DNA of 64,000 nt. It comes from Ephemerocybe angulata (Eukaryota > Basidiomycota > Agaricomycetes > Agaricales > Psathyrellaceae). Positions 61,401 to 64,000 of this stretch are shown piece after piece. A model generated the notes under the pieces. It was not told the DNA's origin. It did not search any database and saw only the letters and a list, made by a program, of their open reading frames with translations. The DNA is taken from the NCBI GenBank assembly GCA_013368325.1, contig JAACJK010000008.1:248001-312000 (forward strand), given 5' to 3'. Every line of letters starts with the position of its first letter. Position 1 is the stretch's first letter. The position numbers and the translations under genes are program-made.

Positions 61401-61872
61401 CCGATTGCGTCGAAATGAAGAACGAAATGGTATGCCCAGCATGGCCGCTCGCGTGAAAGCACCTCGCACACATAACACAGCTGTCATCCAGGGCACAGTC
61501 TCTGCAAGCACATTAGCGATTGTTCGTTGTAGACTCTTTCACGACTCACTTGCACCGGTAGCACGTCTCGCCCTTCTTAAAGATATGGCTGCATGGCCTG
61601 CCTTCCACAACTGGTTCCCCCTTCCCCGCGCCCCCAAAGCCGATGCTCGCCTGGTATTCGCTGAGCAGCTGGTGCTGTGGCACATTGCTCACGCCTTTGG
61701 GGAGAAAGTACCTCTGGTTCGACCCCATGAGCGACGCATTCAACTTTGTCAAGATCTCAGCTCGAGCAGACGCGTTGAACACGAATTTCCGCGATCCTGG
61801 CATGATTTCGAGAGAGAACCGCAGATCTGAGAGAGGATCGCTCCGCGGGTCTTGGCTAAGACGGTGCGCCAT
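55453..61872 (-). CDS. ubr1: E3 ubiquitin ligase N-recognin (UBR1)
   Basis: Eight exons on the minus strand encode 2,008 residues: 61872-61550, 61501-60477, 60422-59904, 59849-59466, 59412-59045, 58971-55829, 55769-55641 and 55588-55453. The UBR box, which binds basic N-terminal residues, spans the exon 1-2 junction (CYRCKDCALDDSCVMC, CFHASGHAGH, SGGCCDCGDEEAW; about residues 104-155). A ClpS-like module for bulky N-termini follows (MFCLVLWNDDKHSYDEV, about residue 250). The middle has the conserved VAQIRVGLWVRNG-type region. A RING-H2 is in exon 6 (CIVCQEELL to YICPLCKSLGN) after an acidic stretch. The C-terminal UBR cap includes CGGMIGVYFCIKKCVILWLN and RRLWLNHGIPTIVARKLE. UBR1 works with Rad6/Ubc2 to degrade N-degron proteins. 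The length matches yeast Ubr1. Confidence 0.94.
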
Positions 61873-62504
61873 GTTGAAGGGCTGCGACGGTCGGTCGTCG
61901 CAGGTGCTCGACTTGGGCGTCTGGGAGATGGTGGTTGAAAGGAAACGCGGGTGGCTTACTGATCGATGTCAAGGACTCGATGTATAGTCAATCAGGATTC
62001 AGAGCATAATCCCGTGGTTGTGGTCGTTGTGCAAGTGGTGCCAGACGACGGCGGGAAGCTCTACCAAAGTTGCTAAAGGTCGGTGATGTAACTAATTGTT
62101 AACATCGGCTAGAAATGGTTTCTGACGGCTCTCACATTGACAGGTTCCGAACAGCTTCCTGAGGAGTACAGGTAAAAACCTGCATATTTTGCTCTTAGTT
62201 AGGATCCAGGAACAAATATGAGTATTCCCCAGAACTCCTCACACTACTCTCGGCCTTTGGTGAAATCCGACAGGGTCACATTTGCCCGGGCAGAAAGAGT
62301 CACCCGCGGCAATCCCATTTGAGTCAGTCCGAACAAAGATAGGAAAGGTATATAATGTATGTCCACAAAATTATCCAGCCTTCCGGAGTGTATCTACCAA
62401 TAAAGCAAGAAAGAGATGCGCTAGGTTGATACCAAGGGGTAAATGAGAACGAAGAGGTCAGTATGTAGAGATGAAGCAGAGAAGGGAGACAGGCATTGAT
62501 CTAC
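61873..62504. other. Intergenic region, UBR1 promoter and BCAT 3' flank
   Basis: About 630 bp between two minus-strand genes. No gene, repeat or RNA was recognised. Confidence 0.5.
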
Positions 62505-63904
62505 TTATACCACTGGGACGGACCAACCCTCAAAATCGACTTTTCCGGACTGGATATCCATCAAGTGGTCAAAGAGGCCCTTTCCAACAGGCCCAAGACC
62601 ACCATCATGCTGAGGGAGCACCACCTCCTCGTCCCATCCCTGGTATCCAATCCTACCCACCGGGGCGACAGCCACGGCAGTCCCAACACCGAAGATCTCG
62701 AGCAGCTTCCCTTCGTCCGACCAGACCTTGATCTCGGACATGGTGATCGGAATTTCGTGGGTATAGATTTTCTGCGAGGCAGGGACGCCGGGGAGGAGCG
62801 ACTTTCCCTTGGTATGGGCATCGAGGAGGGAGAGGACGGATGAGCGGGTGACGCCAGGAAGGATGGTGCCGTCCAGCGGGGGAGTAAAAGCATCCAAGGC
62901 TCCGTCTGCGCGCTTGACAATCGCAAACACGTTCATCGCCCCGACCTCCGTGATCCTGTCACCGAAGAGCCACAAAATCTGTTCGTAGCCCTTCTTCGCG
63001 GCCTCCCTCTGTGGTGCGAATCCGGGTGCGTAGTTTAAGCCGAGCTTGTGGCCGCCGGTTCCTCCAGGCCATGCACGGACGCTCTCGCTCACGGCGAGCA
63101 AAGAGATGCCGCGAGCTTTGCTTTTGAAGTAAGGGCCAGTGGGCGTTACGACGACGTAGAGGCAGGCCGCGTCGGATGCTGCGACACCGAGGGCAGGGCG
63201 CGTGCCGATCATGGTGGGGCGGAGGTACAGACTGTATCCGGGCTTGTTGGGGATCCAGCGCTTTTCAATCTCTACGAGACGCTTGATGAGGACAAGGAGG
63301 GCGTCTCCGTCGAAGGGCTGCCAGGAGGTGAGCTCAGATTCGTAAAGCCGAGCAGGACTGGGGACTCACAGGAAGAGCAACACGTTCTGCGGATCTAGCT
63401 AAGCGCTCCATGTTCTTCTGAGGCCTGAACAAACGGGGTTCTCCATCTGGTCCAAGATATGCCTGAAGGGGAGAGGTGAAAGGTTGCACGGGTTTGAAAG
63501 GTGGATGGAACGTACCTTCATTCCCTCGAAAACGTTGGGGCAGTACTGGAAACACGAGGACATAGGATCAAGCACAAGAGGTGCATATGGCTTGATTTCT
63601 GGAGTACCCCAGCCATGCTCCGGATCGTAGTTGACAATAAGCATATGGTCAGTTTGCGTCTGCTGAGCCATTAGTCCCCTGAGTATTGCGCGAACAAACG
63701 TGTTGGGCACGTACCTGACCGAATGTCATGGTTTCGGGAACGGGGAGGGGCTTGAGTTGCTCTGCGAGCTTGACGACAAGCTTAGAGGCCTACATCAAGG
63801 AAGATAAGATCGAGTCAGTCAGAGGACCTTGAGGAAAGGGAAGTATTGAGGCTTACGTCGAGCTTAGCCTTGGGCTGGCCGTTCGTTGAGTTTTGGATAG
63901 CCAT
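62505..63904 (-). CDS. Branched-chain amino-acid aminotransferase
   Basis: Five exons on the minus strand, 63904-63857, 63789-63715, 63659-63516, 63462-63370 and 63317-62505, encode 390 residues. It is a fold-type IV PLP enzyme that transaminates Leu, Ile and Val with 2-oxoglutarate. Motifs are FGQTQTDHMLIV, the block SSCFQYCPNVFEGMKAYLG, NMERLARSAERVALP, YSLYLRPTMIGT, and GGTGGHKLGLNYAP, whose Lys211 should be the PLP lysine. These are followed by QILWLFGDRITEVGAMNVF and the closing IQSGKVDFEGWSVPVV. No clear mitochondrial presequence is seen (start MAIQNSTNGQPKAKLD), so a cytosolic, Bat2-like form is likely. Fungi often have several paralogues, so no number is given. The exon 3 acceptor has a CAGCAG choice; the second CAG gives the conserved FGxxxTDHM spacing. 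Confidence 0.93.
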
Positions 63905-64000
63905 CGTAGTTGTTCCAGACAATCGAGGAATGGGGGAAGGGTCAATCTCTCTTCCCAGAAGGTCAAATGGGTGAATGTGGGGGAGCTAAAGCAAAGTGCG

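Overview
The window reads as nuclear DNA of a filamentous basidiomycete, most likely an Agaricomycete. Genes are split by short GT..AG introns of about 50-70 nt. The gene set is fungal (CHS7, MET2, UTP18, RTF2, UBR1, MED21, a PCL-type cyclin, SPO22/ZIP4). Two lineage-typical families are present: an F-box-like protein and a small secreted protein. No rRNA, convincing tRNA or CRISPR array was seen. Gene models were spliced by eye and checked for reading-frame continuity at each junction.

Layout. 1-4549 has no gene but holds two diverged copies of a segment of about 0.8-1 kb. 4550-9574 (+) encodes a very long PCL/PHO80-type cyclin with extended low-complexity regions. 9575-22339 is about 12.8 kb without a convincing gene and looks decayed. 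22340-23164 (+) is a small membrane/coiled-coil protein. RTF2 (23602-24743, -) and UTP18 (24936-27063, +) share a 192-bp divergent promoter. CHS7 follows (27754-29125, +). A truncated, frameshifted MED21 copy (30113-30727) lies directly upstream of a many-exon meiotic SPO22/ZIP4 gene (30890-36732, +).

The most unusual part is 38.4-46.0 kb. Three tandem C2H2 zinc-finger paralogues all point the same way. Every coding intron visible in them falls just before the first zinc-ligand histidine of a finger. Each gene has a 3'-UTR intron right after the stop, followed by a conserved hairpin whose stem is preserved and extended in one copy. The first paralogue is frameshifted at a C10 run. A non-autonomous DNA element of about 2 kb (392-bp terminal inverted repeats, 8-bp target duplication) sits in the 5' flank of the third.

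Beyond it lie MET2 (46449-47866, -), the intact MED21 (48646-49333, -), an F-box-like gene (49615-51555, -), a secreted protein (52595-53767, +), a membrane-anchored SDR (54123-55237, -), the N-recognin UBR1 (55453-61872, -) and a branched-chain aminotransferase (62505-63904, -). Most genes are independent housekeeping functions: ribosome biogenesis, cell wall, transcription, protein turnover, and methionine and branched-chain amino-acid metabolism. The tandem zinc-finger cluster with its shared 3'-UTR element is the best candidate for something undescribed.
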